DNA of 37,167 bases from Chamaesiphon sp. 336R_metabinner_41 (GTDB taxonomy: Bacteria > Cyanobacteriota > Cyanobacteriia > Cyanobacteriales > Chamaesiphonaceae), in assembly GCA_025359915.1 (NCBI GenBank), contig JANYDE010000155.1:1-37167 (forward strand). Direction: 5' to 3'. The notes beneath the pieces are model-generated. The model did no database searches and was not told the origin of the DNA. It saw nothing but the letters and a program-made list of their open reading frames with translations. Below, piece after piece: positions 1 to 7,669 of this stretch (position 1 is its first letter; every line of letters begins with the position of its first letter). Both the position numbers and the translations under genes were made by a program.

Positions 1-232
1 TCAAGTAAATATCTTTTGGTTTTGATGGTTGGCTGTTGGCGATTAACTAGCTGAAGCTCTTTAAACACAGGCTTTTTAGGTTTTTAAACAAGTTTGAAAA
101 TATTTTCCAATCTTCGATCTGATTTGATGTTGTCAGATCGATGATTGGCTGGTGGGGCCAGCGCGGGTTTTGAATTGAGTTGCTGGTGCGATCTAGGAGC
201 GTAGATCTATCTACATATAGTGTGGGATGTGC

Positions 233-967
233 TTATAGTAGATCCGCTAGATAAATATCTCTTTCTAGAAGGCAAGCATGACCGCTGCGGGGCAGTAGTA
301 AGGTTTTTGAGTTGGGCAGCATTCTTGCTAGAATGTTTACCTCTGAGGATGATGGTAGTAGTCGATCGAGTGCTCCAGCAATCAGTAAGATAGGGATATC
401 GACAAGTTTGGGGACAATCGTATGTACGGGGAACTGTCGTAGTAAATTTAGTCGCCAAGCGGCAGTTTGGGGGCGAACGGAAAGGATGGCATCGATTAAA
501 CTTTGACGTTCTGGGGGGGCGACTCGATCTCCGTTAATCAAAAAATTGACTAAAATCATCGCGGACAGGGGGTATAAGGCATCTGGTAATAAGCCAGACA
601 GGGCACTTCCCGCAGCTAATAAGGGCAAACGTGCGAAGGAAGAAGCGGGGTTGATGAGGACGAGCTGAGTAATCTTAGCCTCAATCTGCTGGGCTACCTG
701 CATGACGAAGCAAGCACCAAAAGATTCTCCACATAAGTATAGTTCTTGACCTGTAGAGAGTTCGGTTAGAATCAGTTTGACAGCTTGACTGACTAAGCCT
801 GTCCAACTAGTAAGATCGTCGCTAGCGATGGCTAAACAGCGAAGGTCAAATCTAGCTAGTAAACCAGTTAGTTGTTTGTCGAACAGTTTACCAGTGCCAT
901 CCATGCCGGGGAAAAGCACAAATAATGGGAGGTGCGGCTGGACAGGATAAGGCTGTAGCAGTTTCAT
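233..967 (-). CDS. alpha/beta hydrolase family protein
   Basis: Protein of 244 residues starting at ATG 967. It has an alpha/beta-hydrolase pattern: a strand plus oxyanion-type loop near the N-terminus (LFVLFPGMDGTG, about residues 15-26), a nucleophile elbow GESFGA (Ser near residue 81), an acidic residue in a late strand (GALDRLLP), and a C-terminal SGHACLLE supplying the candidate catalytic His. No signal peptide or membrane span is evident. It resembles the hydrolase portion of the plant/cyanobacterial esterase-lipase-thioesterase group that includes phytyl ester synthase-like proteins, but no acyltransferase domain is attached, so the substrate is unknown. The 3' end lies only 9 bp from the end of the devA reading frame start side: devA (977-1738) is directly upstream on the same strand, so the two genes may be co-transcribed. 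Confidence 0.8.
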   Translation of the reverse strand: MKLLQPYPVQPHLPLFVLFPGMDGTGKLFDKQLTGLLARFDLRCLAIASDDLTSWTGLVSQAVKLILTELSTGQELYLCGESFGACFVMQVAQQIEAKITQLVLINPASSFARLPLLAAGSALSGLLPDALYPLSAMILVNFLINGDRVAPPERQSLIDAILSVRPQTAAWRLNLLRQFPVHTIVPKLVDIPILLIAGALDRLLPSSSEVNILARMLPNSKTLLLPRSGHACLLERDIYLADLL

Positions 968-976
968 GCAAATTCT

Positions 977-1738
977 TTAGCTATCGCTGACGGTGAGAAT
1001 ATCATTTTGGGCTAGACAGCCATCTTCTAAATGGACAATTCGATCGGCTACGTCGAGAATTCGGTTATCGTGAGTCACCATTAGAATGGTTGTGCCCTGC
1101 TCTTTGGCTAATTTCTGCATGATTTCGACGATTTCTCGTCCTGATTTTCCGTCTAGTGCGGCGGTGGGTTCGTCGGCGAGAACGAGTTTAGGATGGCTCA
1201 TGAGGGCACGGGCGATCGCGACGCGCTGTTTTTGACCTCCTGAGAGGTTGTCGGGGTAGTAGGACTTGCGATCGCTTAATCCGACGGCATCGAGCATTTC
1301 GATGGCACGTTCTTTGATTTCTTTGCTACTCATGTTGTCGTGGAGTTGTCCCGCCATTTGGACATTTTGCTGGGCGGTGAGGGATTTAAGCAGGTTGTGC
1401 GCTTGGAAGATATAACCAATGTTGCGCCGCACGGCGATGACTTGACGTTTGCTCGCACCAACCATTTCTACGCCTAGTACTTTCATGCTACCTTCTTGAG
1501 GCGATCTCAAGCCGCCAGAGAGGGTTAAGAGGGTGGTTTTGCCGGAGCCGGATGGCCCAGTCATGAGGACGATTTCACCTCTACCAATTTGGAGGTTAAT
1601 ATCGAAGAGGACTTGTTTTTTGAGGCTGCCTTTACCGAAGTAGTAATTGAGTTGATGGACATCAACAACGACATTATTTTTGAGGTTGCCGCTATCGATG
1701 TTTACTAGTTCTGGTGCTTTTGGTTTGAATTTCAGCAT
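977..1738 (-). CDS. devA: DevA-type ABC exporter ATP-binding protein
   Basis: ATPase of 253 residues. Visible motifs are Walker A (GPSGSGKTT, about residue 60), Q-loop region (YIFQAHNLL), the ABC signature LSGGQKQRVAIARAL, Walker B LVLADEPTAALD and the switch His (MVTHD). The sequence type (MacB/LolD/DevA class) and the presence of devB- and devC-like genes 1.5-3 kb away make it the likely ATPase of a DevBCA exporter, which in heterocystous cyanobacteria exports glycolipids through TolC. The usual gene order is devB-devC-devA on one strand. Here devA is on the opposite strand, with narM and a tetR gene in between. The hydrolase gene follows 9 bp downstream. Pairing with DevBC is inferred, not shown. 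Confidence 0.88.
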   Translation of the reverse strand: MLKFKPKAPELVNIDSGNLKNNVVVDVHQLNYYFGKGSLKKQVLFDINLQIGRGEIVLMTGPSGSGKTTLLTLSGGLRSPQEGSMKVLGVEMVGASKRQVIAVRRNIGYIFQAHNLLKSLTAQQNVQMAGQLHDNMSSKEIKERAIEMLDAVGLSDRKSYYPDNLSGGQKQRVAIARALMSHPKLVLADEPTAALDGKSGREIVEIMQKLAKEQGTTILMVTHDNRILDVADRIVHLEDGCLAQNDILTVSDS

Positions 1739-1740
1739 GG

Positions 1741-1918
1741 TGTTCTTTTAATGTCAGAGGACGCGGCTATGTCCGTAACTCCTGACGGAGAGGCTATTGC
1801 ATTTGGCGTTAGCCTGCCGTAGGCACGGGCAAACGCTCCGCTACCGCCAACGTCGGGGAACCCGACGGTTCAGGACATCAAGACAGAGGGAAGATTTAGA
1901 TATTGTAAGTCGGAACGA
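1741..1918. repeat. intergenic repeat with CGTCGGG hairpin
   Basis: The gap between narM and devA is filled with GC-rich inverted-repeat modules. The clearest is CGTCGGG-GAA-CCCGACG at 1851-1867. The same hairpin module recurs near 18142 and 32598 and in opposite orientation near 32438. A second palindromic stretch (AGCCTGCCGTAGGC type) is at 1811-1826. No coding potential is seen. These are typical of small dispersed repeats in cyanobacterial genomes. Confidence 0.6.
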
Positions 1919-2371
1919 TTAATTCAACAGCTCAAATTCTTTTAGAGCTGGGAGGAAATTGTTGTTTTCATGTTGAGATCGAGTTAATTTTATCAGTGCA
2001 AATCTCTGGAGTGGTGTTAGGTTTGCCCATTGAGCCAGAGTAATATTTACTTGCTGTTCGGTGGCTTTGGTGGTGATGCTGGGTGGAATTTCTCGATCGT
2101 TTAACCAGGGGGGATGAGGATCGATCGATAGTAAGCTAGCCTCGTTCTTGGTATGCTGGAAAATTAACTGACTCACATAGTCTTTATATGCCGTAATCTC
2201 GGTAGATTTTTCACATAGTAATTCAACTAACTGTTCACATTCAGGTTGAGTAAAATGATTCCATTCAGCTAGTTTTAATTTTACTCCACATGTATCTAGC
2301 TTCAGCCGCACAATCATCGGAATGCACCGCAACGAATCAACAAAATCAGCTTCAAAGTTAAAAAATGTCAT
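1919..2371 (-). CDS. narM: NarM-like nitrate reductase-associated protein
   Basis: Protein of 150 residues from ATG 2371. The opening FNFEADFVDSLRCIPMIVR and the following LDTCGVKLKLAEWNHF match what I recall of the Nitr_red_assoc family (NarM), as does the ending LTPLQRFALIKLTR...NNFLPALKEF. NarM is a cyanobacterial protein needed for production of active ferredoxin-dependent nitrate reductase NarB. The length is close to the family norm. No nitrate transport or reductase gene is in this window, so the gene is away from its usual partners and sits between the two halves of a dev-type ABC exporter. Heptamer repeats lie just upstream of its start. Confidence 0.82.
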   Translation of the reverse strand: MTFFNFEADFVDSLRCIPMIVRLKLDTCGVKLKLAEWNHFTQPECEQLVELLCEKSTEITAYKDYVSQLIFQHTKNEASLLSIDPHPPWLNDREIPPSITTKATEQQVNITLAQWANLTPLQRFALIKLTRSQHENNNFLPALKEFELLN

Positions 2372-2376
2372 TGGAG

Positions 2377-2397
2377 AGATGGGAGATGGGAGATGGG
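2377..2397. repeat. heptamer tandem repeat (AGATGGG x3)
   Basis: Three exact copies of the 7-mer AGATGGG lie directly upstream of narM. This is a short tandemly repeated repetitive (STRR) sequence as known from cyanobacterial genomes. Confidence 0.85.
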
Positions 2398-2418
2398 AGA
2401 CGCTACGTTCTATTCCAC

Positions 2419-2453
2419 TTACTTATTACTTATTACCTAATTCCTCACTCCTG
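2419..2453. repeat. degenerate heptamer repeat over tetR stop
   Basis: Five 7-base units run in register (TTACTTA, TTACTTA, TTACCTA, ATTCCTC, ACTCCTG). The third unit contains the stop codon of the tetR gene (TAG, 2437-2439 on the minus strand), so the array extends into the last codons of the coding region. Confidence 0.7.
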
Positions 2454-3081
2454 CCATAATCAGATCGATCGATTCTTGAGTATGACTTTGGAGTAATTCC
2501 TTACCCAGTAACCGCTTACCTGGCCAAAGATACTTGAGATTTTCTTGGGCGGTAAAATAGAACGAACAAGCACCGACAATATTTACCGCTGTGTGACGGG
2601 GTTCGAGCTGGCGAAAAACACCCGAAATCATCCCCTGTTCCAAAATTTGGACGATAGTGCCATACAGGATGTTGCCCAATTGTTTGGGATAGTACTTGCC
2701 CTTATTTTGAATTGCTTCTAGGGAAAGAATACTACCTACTCGTGGATTTTCAGACATGCAATGCAGCATTGTGGTGAGTAACTTCACCAGTGCAGCATCT
2801 GCAGGTAAACAATCAAGTTGGAGCTGCTCTGCTATCCCTAGCATACCCACCAAACAACGTTCTAACACCGCTTGATATAATTCCTCTTTGCTTTGGAAAT
2901 AATAATAGATCATTGCCTTGGTAACGCCTGTTTGGGCGGCGATAGCTTCGGTGCGGGCACCACTTAAGCCTGTCACTGCAAACTCTACTTCGGCGGCATC
3001 TAAGATTTGAGTCTTCGTCGCTTCGGGATTTCGGGCTAAATTTGTTGTTTTAGTGGTCTTTTGCTTGTTGATTACGGGCAT
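2437..3081 (-). CDS. TetR family transcriptional regulator
   Basis: Protein of 214 residues with a TetR-type helix-turn-helix near residues 20-70: TKTQILDAAEVEFAVTGLSG followed by TEAIAAQTGVTKAMIYYYF and the usual SKEELYQAVLE. The C-terminal two thirds is the variable helical ligand-binding domain. It is divergent from devB with a 178-bp intergenic region holding two similar palindromes (3110-3123 and 3209-3222). The arrangement suggests a local repressor that controls itself and the devBC exporter genes in response to an exported or toxic ligand. The ligand is unknown. The last codons overlap a heptamer repeat. Confidence 0.92.
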   Translation of the reverse strand: MPVINKQKTTKTTNLARNPEATKTQILDAAEVEFAVTGLSGARTEAIAAQTGVTKAMIYYYFQSKEELYQAVLERCLVGMLGIAEQLQLDCLPADAALVKLLTTMLHCMSENPRVGSILSLEAIQNKGKYYPKQLGNILYGTIVQILEQGMISGVFRQLEPRHTAVNIVGACSFYFTAQENLKYLWPGKRLLGKELLQSHTQESIDLIMAGVRN

Positions 3082-3109
3082 TATATAAGATGACGTAAGC
3101 AGTTATTTA

Positions 3110-3123
3110 ACTAACTGGTAAGT
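3110..3123. promoter_or_regulatory. candidate TetR operator 1
   Basis: ACTAACTGGTAAGT is an imperfect palindrome (5 of 6 half-site pairs) located 28 bp upstream of the tetR start. It differs from the second site at only two of 14 positions. The pattern ACTnACnnGTnAGT is like operators of several TetR-family repressors. Assignment is inferred from position and symmetry. Confidence 0.5.
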
Positions 3124-3208
3124 ATAAAGATGTGCTAATAAACCTATTATGCCATAGGTTTTGGGAATTGTGTCTTAATTGACACATTATTTATTTTCAG
3201 TTAAACTA

Positions 3209-3222
3209 ACTAACAGGTCAGT
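3209..3222. promoter_or_regulatory. candidate TetR operator 2
   Basis: ACTAACAGGTCAGT is an imperfect palindrome (5 of 6 half-site pairs) 37 bp upstream of the devB start and 99 bp from operator 1. It probably overlaps or lies close to the devB promoter. Confidence 0.5.
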
Positions 3223-3259
3223 AAATTTCCAGGGCGAATAGAGGAACAACTCAAAAGCT

Positions 3260-4702
3260 ATGTCAGAAGATAACTTTGTAGTCGATAAATTCAAGAGCCT
3301 CAATCCCCTCAGCCGCTGGATTGCCGTCGGTGCTTCGGTAGCAGCGATCCTAATTTTGCCAGCCGGATTGCACTATTCTGGGATGTTGGCGCAAAAGCCA
3401 TCAGCAGCGGTAACAAAGGATGGTAAACCCATCGTCGCGAAAGTGGAAACAGCTAAAGCGGTAACAGCATTGGGGCGGTTAGAGCCATTAGGGGAAGTAA
3501 TCAAAATTTCGGCACCGAGTACCCAAGGTGGAAAAGGGACTCTATCGCAATTGTTGGTGAAAGAGGGCGATAAAGTAATGCGGGGACAAGTCATCGCCGT
3601 GCTCGATAATCGTCAACGGCTAGAAGCAGCCTTTTCGAGAGCGCAGGAGGATGTAAAAGTATCCCAGGTTAATCTCGCCAAAGTTAAAGCGGGCGCGAAA
3701 CAGGGGGAAATCGGTGCTCAAAAGGCAGAAATTGCTAGATTAGCCAGTCAACTTAGAGGGAATGGGGAGACTTATGTCGCTACGAAAGCGCGGTTAGAAG
3801 CCCAACTAAAATGGGAACCTGCTGCTCAGGCTGGAAAAATTCAATCCTTGAATGCACAACTAGCAGGGGAAAAACCGACTCAAACTGCTACATTACGCCG
3901 ATTGAGATCGCAATTGGGAAATGCTGAAGTAGACTATAAACGTTATCAACAATTGTATGTCGATCGAGCGATCGAGGCGACAAAAGTCGATGCCAAGCGA
4001 CTAGAAGTTGAAACCATCCGCCAACAATTAGCCGAAGCGCAGTCAAAATATAACCAGACTGTCGCCATGCTCAACCAGCAGATTATCGAAAATCAGGCGA
4101 CTAAAAATAAACTTACCACCACAACCCAACAACAAATCGCCGAAGCTAAAGCCAACTATAACACCACTTTGGCCACCACTACCCAACAAATCGCCGCAGC
4201 TAAAGCTACCCTGAGCAAAATCTCTGAAGTACGGGGAGTCGATGTCGCAGGTGCTCAAGCTGAACTCAGCCGTGCTCAAGCCACAGCTCGTCAAGCTCAA
4301 GCTGAATTAGCTGAAGCATATGTGCGCGCACCGAGTGCGGGTGAAATCCTTAAAGTCCGTACTCGTGCGGGAGAATCTCCTAGTGATAAGGGAATTGTCG
4401 AAATGGGACAAACCAGTCAAATGGTGGCGGTTGCAGAAGTCTATGAAAGTGATGTCCGCAAGCTCCGAGTCGGACAAGCTGCGACGATTAAAAGTGATTC
4501 TGGCGCATTTAGTCAAAATCTACGCGGGACAGTTAGCTATATCGGACTCCAGATTGGCAAGCAGGATGTCTTAAATACCGATCCAGCGGCTGATTCTGAT
4601 TCTCGCGTGGTGGAAGTCAAAATTGCGATCGATCCAGCCGACAGCGGCAATGTCAAAGGACTAACTAATTCTAAGATTGCGATCTCGATTAAGACTGACT
4701 AA
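3260..4702 (+). CDS. devB: DevB-type membrane fusion protein (HlyD family)
   Basis: Protein of 480 residues: a short cytoplasmic N-terminus, one membrane span (about 19-40), then a periplasmic adaptor. The lipoyl-like half motif (GRLEPLGEVIKISAP and LVKEGDKVMRGQVIAVLDN, about residues 72-118) precedes a long alanine/glutamine-rich coiled coil (about 120-350). The second half (VRAPSAGEILKVRTRAGE) and a beta-barrel segment follow. This is the DevB architecture of cyanobacterial DevBCA exporters, which connect an inner-membrane ABC transporter to TolC. devC follows 30 bp downstream on the same strand. The start ATG has a GAGG sequence 15-18 bp upstream, so the ribosome binding site is only moderate. 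Confidence 0.92.
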   Translation: MSEDNFVVDKFKSLNPLSRWIAVGASVAAILILPAGLHYSGMLAQKPSAAVTKDGKPIVAKVETAKAVTALGRLEPLGEVIKISAPSTQGGKGTLSQLLVKEGDKVMRGQVIAVLDNRQRLEAAFSRAQEDVKVSQVNLAKVKAGAKQGEIGAQKAEIARLASQLRGNGETYVATKARLEAQLKWEPAAQAGKIQSLNAQLAGEKPTQTATLRRLRSQLGNAEVDYKRYQQLYVDRAIEATKVDAKRLEVETIRQQLAEAQSKYNQTVAMLNQQIIENQATKNKLTTTTQQQIAEAKANYNTTLATTTQQIAAAKATLSKISEVRGVDVAGAQAELSRAQATARQAQAELAEAYVRAPSAGEILKVRTRAGESPSDKGIVEMGQTSQMVAVAEVYESDVRKLRVGQAATIKSDSGAFSQNLRGTVSYIGLQIGKQDVLNTDPAADSDSRVVEVKIAIDPADSGNVKGLTNSKIAISIKTD

Positions 4703-4707
4703 GTTCA

Positions 4708-4728
4708 GTGAATAGTGAATAGTGAATA
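4708..4728. repeat. heptamer tandem repeat (GTGAATA x3)
   Basis: Three exact copies of GTGAATA occupy most of the 30-bp gap between devB and devC. It is an STRR-type array within an apparent operon and leaves no obvious Shine-Dalgarno sequence for devC. Confidence 0.9.
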
Positions 4729-4732
4729 GATA

Positions 4733-5887
4733 ATGTTTAAAAAGATTCCGCTTGCTTGGTTACAACTCAGTCATGAAAAGATCCGGTTGCTAGTGGCGAT
4801 CGCGGGAATTAGTTTTGCTGACATCCTGATGTTTATGCAGCTAGGATTTCGGGACGCTTTATTTGACAGTGCTATTCGATTTCATACTAATGTGACTGGA
4901 GATATCTTTCTTCAAAGTCCTCAGTCTACTGCATTAATTTCGATGAAATCTTTTCCGAGTCGTCGATTATATCAATCCTTGGCATTTGCCGGAGTCGATA
5001 CAGCCACCCCAATTTATATCAACCAAACGATCTGGAAAAATCCTGTCGATGGCAGTACGCGGGGGATTTTAGTCTATGGATTCAATCCCAAGGATACTAA
5101 GTTATTTCAGTTGCCTGGAATTGCCGAGAATATCGATAAGTTGAAAACGCCGGATACTTTTTTATTCGATCGTAAATCGCGTGTTCAATTTGGTCCAATC
5201 CCCGAATTATTTGAAGCAGGCAAGAAAGTCGAGACTGAAATGCGCAATCGCAGAATTAAGATTGGTGGATTATTTACACTTGGTTCTTCCTTTGGTGCTG
5301 ACGGTAATCTGATCACTAGTGATACTAATTTTATTCGGTTATTTAAGCGAGATCGAGGCTTGATCGATATCGGTGTAATCCAAACAAAACCAGGCACGAA
5401 TATACCTGCCACAATTGCGGCAATGCGGGCATATTATCCCAAGGATGTGCGAGTTTTTTCTCGTCAAGAATTTATTGATGAAGAACTCCACTACTGGCAA
5501 ACTGGTACCGCGATTGGGTTTATTTTCACACTTGGGACAGTGATGGGTTTCATTGTCGGAATTGTCATTGTTTATCAGATTCTTTACACTGATGTTGCCG
5601 ATCATCTATCTGAATATGCAACGCTGAAAGCGATGGGTTATACAGATTTCTATTTGTTAACCGTTGTCTTTCAAGAGGCAATCATTCTGTCGATCGTTGG
5701 ATTTTTCCCTGGGATGTTTGCAGCAGTGGGACTCTATACTATGACACGGAATGCGACTAGCTTACCATTATTAATGACCGTCGCGCGTGCGACTACAGTA
5801 CTTATTCTAACGATGATTATGTGTACAATTTCTGGGGCGATCGCCGTGCGAAAATTGAGATCGGCAGATCCCGCAGATATGTTTTAA
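4733..5887 (+). CDS. devC: DevC-type ABC exporter permease
   Basis: Protein of 384 residues with the MacB/FtsX-like permease plan: an N-terminal membrane span (about 18-38, LVAIAGISFADILMFMQLG), a large periplasmic domain (about 45-250) and three C-terminal spans (about 260-285, 305-330, 350-370). The motif LSEYATLKAMGY between spans 2 and 3 is typical of the coupling segment contacting the ATPase. It ends in DPADMF. It belongs with devB upstream and probably with devA on the other strand. Its last 71 bp overlap the antisense remnant at 5817-6101. Confidence 0.92.
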   Translation: MFKKIPLAWLQLSHEKIRLLVAIAGISFADILMFMQLGFRDALFDSAIRFHTNVTGDIFLQSPQSTALISMKSFPSRRLYQSLAFAGVDTATPIYINQTIWKNPVDGSTRGILVYGFNPKDTKLFQLPGIAENIDKLKTPDTFLFDRKSRVQFGPIPELFEAGKKVETEMRNRRIKIGGLFTLGSSFGADGNLITSDTNFIRLFKRDRGLIDIGVIQTKPGTNIPATIAAMRAYYPKDVRVFSRQEFIDEELHYWQTGTAIGFIFTLGTVMGFIVGIVIVYQILYTDVADHLSEYATLKAMGYTDFYLLTVVFQEAIILSIVGFFPGMFAAVGLYTMTRNATSLPLLMTVARATTVLILTMIMCTISGAIAVRKLRSADPADMF

Positions 5888-6101
5888 AATTAATCATTAT
5901 TTCAGCTTGACGTTTAGCGATAAGTTGATGATATTCTGTCCAAATGTCTGCCGAAATTCCAAGATTAATTTCTTTTAAAAGATCTGATTCTCTGTTGGGA
6001 CTTTGTTCTAGCAGCGTCAATCTAACTCGTTTACCAGAAAATTCGTTAGCATTGGTGAGAATTTCTTCCCAAGTTCCTTCTATTTCTAGTGTCGATCGCA
6101 T
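5817..6101 (-). pseudogene. truncated antitoxin-like gene remnant
   Basis: A 94-codon frame from ATG 6101 begins like a common cyanobacterial antitoxin-type protein: LEIEGTWEEILTNANEFSGK, RVRLTLLE, then LLKEINLGISADIWTEYHQL and IAKRQAE. In intact relatives as I recall them the sequence continues with a T-L-T-x-E-E-H segment and a C-terminal helix. Here after IAKRQAE (around 5895) the frame runs into the 3' end of devC and codes for unrelated residues. No toxin gene follows. I read it as a gene cut off at its 3' end; an expressed truncated protein cannot be excluded. Confidence 0.6.
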
Positions 6102-6192
6102 AAGAGATCTATCAATAGTTGTTCATTGATTTTAACTTATGTTCGACAAATCGAACAATTAGCACCAGAGTCACCCCCAAAGCTTAGACACC

Positions 6193-7563
6193 TTATTTCC
6201 CAATACAAAAACGACTGAAAATCCGATCGAGTACTGATTCTGTCACCTCTTCTCCGGTTACTTCTCCCAAGGCTCTAATCGCTTCGCGGAGATCGATCGT
6301 CCAGAAGTCGAAGGGTAATTTACCTTCGATCGTAGTTAACACCTGTTGCAAAGCAGTCTGAGACCGAATCAGGGCAGACGCTTGACGTTGATTGATAGCA
6401 ATATCGATATTGGCGGCATAGAGTTGTCCACCAGCGATAATATTGAGGATAGCTGTTTCCAATCGATCGATCCCCAGATCTTGCGCCGCCGCAGTTTCAA
6501 CGACGGCATTTATCCCTGCTGGTAAATTCAGCAGCGGGAGAGCGTCAATTAAATCGACTTTATTAATTACGACGATCGTTGTAATCGGGGCAATTTGGGC
6601 GTATATAGCTGCCTCTACATCTGTCCAACCGATCTGAGCATCGATCGTCAATAGTACCAAATCCGCTGCTTGTGCTGCCGCACGGGAACGCGCTACGCCG
6701 ATTTGCTCCACCACATCGCTAGTATCCCGAATTCCGGCTGTATCTAATACCTGCACTGGAATTCCACCCACAACTAATCGAGATTCCACAATATCTCGTG
6801 TCGTGCCTGGTAGCTCAGTAACGATCGCTCGATCGCTCCGACTCCACGCATTGAGTAAACTGGACTTGCCCACATTCGGCTGTCCGAGGATTGCCACCTT
6901 CAAACCACTGCGCAACAACTCCCCGCGATCGGCTGTCCCCACAATCTGCCCAATTTCGACCGCCAATGCCCCTAATTTTGCCGTCACATCGGGAACATCC
7001 AACGGCGGTAAATCTTCCTCAAAATCGATCCTCGCCTCAATCTCTGCGAGTAAATCTAGGGCTTGGGCGCGTAATTGTTCGATCGGTTGGCGGAGTTTCC
7101 CCTGTAGTCCAGCAATCGCAGTCTGAGCGGCGGCTGGCGACAATGCCCCCACCAGATCGCTAATACTTTCTGCCTGAGTCAGATCGATCCGCCCATTCAG
7201 AAAGGCTCTGAGCGTAAATTCCCCCGCCTCAGCGACTTTCGCGCCACACTCTACACACAATTGCAAAATCTGCTGAACTAAGATAATCCCGCCGTGACTA
7301 TGGATTTCGACCACATCTTCCCGCGTATAGGAACGGGGTGCCAGCATAATTAATAATAAAGCCTCATCGATCGTCATCCCCGTAGCTGGATGCCGCACAT
7401 ACCCATACAAAATCCGATGGCTTTCCCACTCCTGCTGCCCTGGCGTATGAAAAATTCGCCGCGCAATCTCGACAGCATCCAGCCCCGATAACCGCACGAT
7501 GCCTACGCTCCCTTGCTGGGGGACAACAGCCGTCGAGATCGCTACAATGGTTCCAGTTTGCAT
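6193..7563 (-). CDS. mnmE: tRNA modification GTPase MnmE
   Basis: Protein of 456 residues, normal full length. It has the N-terminal tetrahydrofolate-binding domain ([24 protein letters not shown] near residue 89), a central helical domain, the inserted G domain with Walker [11 protein letters not shown] (about 225-235), the G2/G3 region ([14 protein letters not shown]) and NKVD, and the characteristic C-terminal FCIGK containing the conserved Cys. With MnmG it forms the cmnm5/nm5 modification at wobble uridine 34 of certain tRNAs. It is a single gene with an 89-nt gap to the antitoxin remnant downstream. Heptamer repeats lie directly upstream of its start. Confidence 0.97.
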   Translation of the reverse strand: MQTGTIVAISTAVVPQQGSVGIVRLSGLDAVEIARRIFHTPGQQEWESHRILYGYVRHPATGMTIDEALLLIMLAPRSYTREDVVEIHSHGGIILVQQILQLCVECGAKVAEAGEFTLRAFLNGRIDLTQAESISDLVGALSPAAAQTAIAGLQGKLRQPIEQLRAQALDLLAEIEARIDFEEDLPPLDVPDVTAKLGALAVEIGQIVGTADRGELLRSGLKVAILGQPNVGKSSLLNAWSRSDRAIVTELPGTTRDIVESRLVVGGIPVQVLDTAGIRDTSDVVEQIGVARSRAAAQAADLVLLTIDAQIGWTDVEAAIYAQIAPITTIVVINKVDLIDALPLLNLPAGINAVVETAAAQDLGIDRLETAILNIIAGGQLYAANIDIAINQRQASALIRSQTALQQVLTTIEGKLPFDFWTIDLREAIRALGEVTGEEVTESVLDRIFSRFCIGK

Positions 7564-7571
7564 GGGATGGT

Positions 7572-7592
7572 TAAGTAATAAGTAATAAGTAC
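7572..7592. repeat. heptamer repeat (TAAGTAA type x3)
   Basis: Three 7-base units (TAAGTAA, TAAGTAA, TAAGTAC) lie 9 bp upstream of the mnmE start codon, in the expected 5' untranslated region. Confidence 0.8.
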
Positions 7593-7669
7593 AGCTAGAT
7601 TCAAAGGCTTTTTCAAAAAAGTCTTTGGATCTGTCTTCACCAAATAGCGGCTGCTATCCTTATAGTTTA

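Noticed and set aside
6803-7163. Plus-strand frames of 107 and 90 codons inside mnmE
   Set aside because: They are antisense to a strongly conserved gene and show no recognisable protein pattern.
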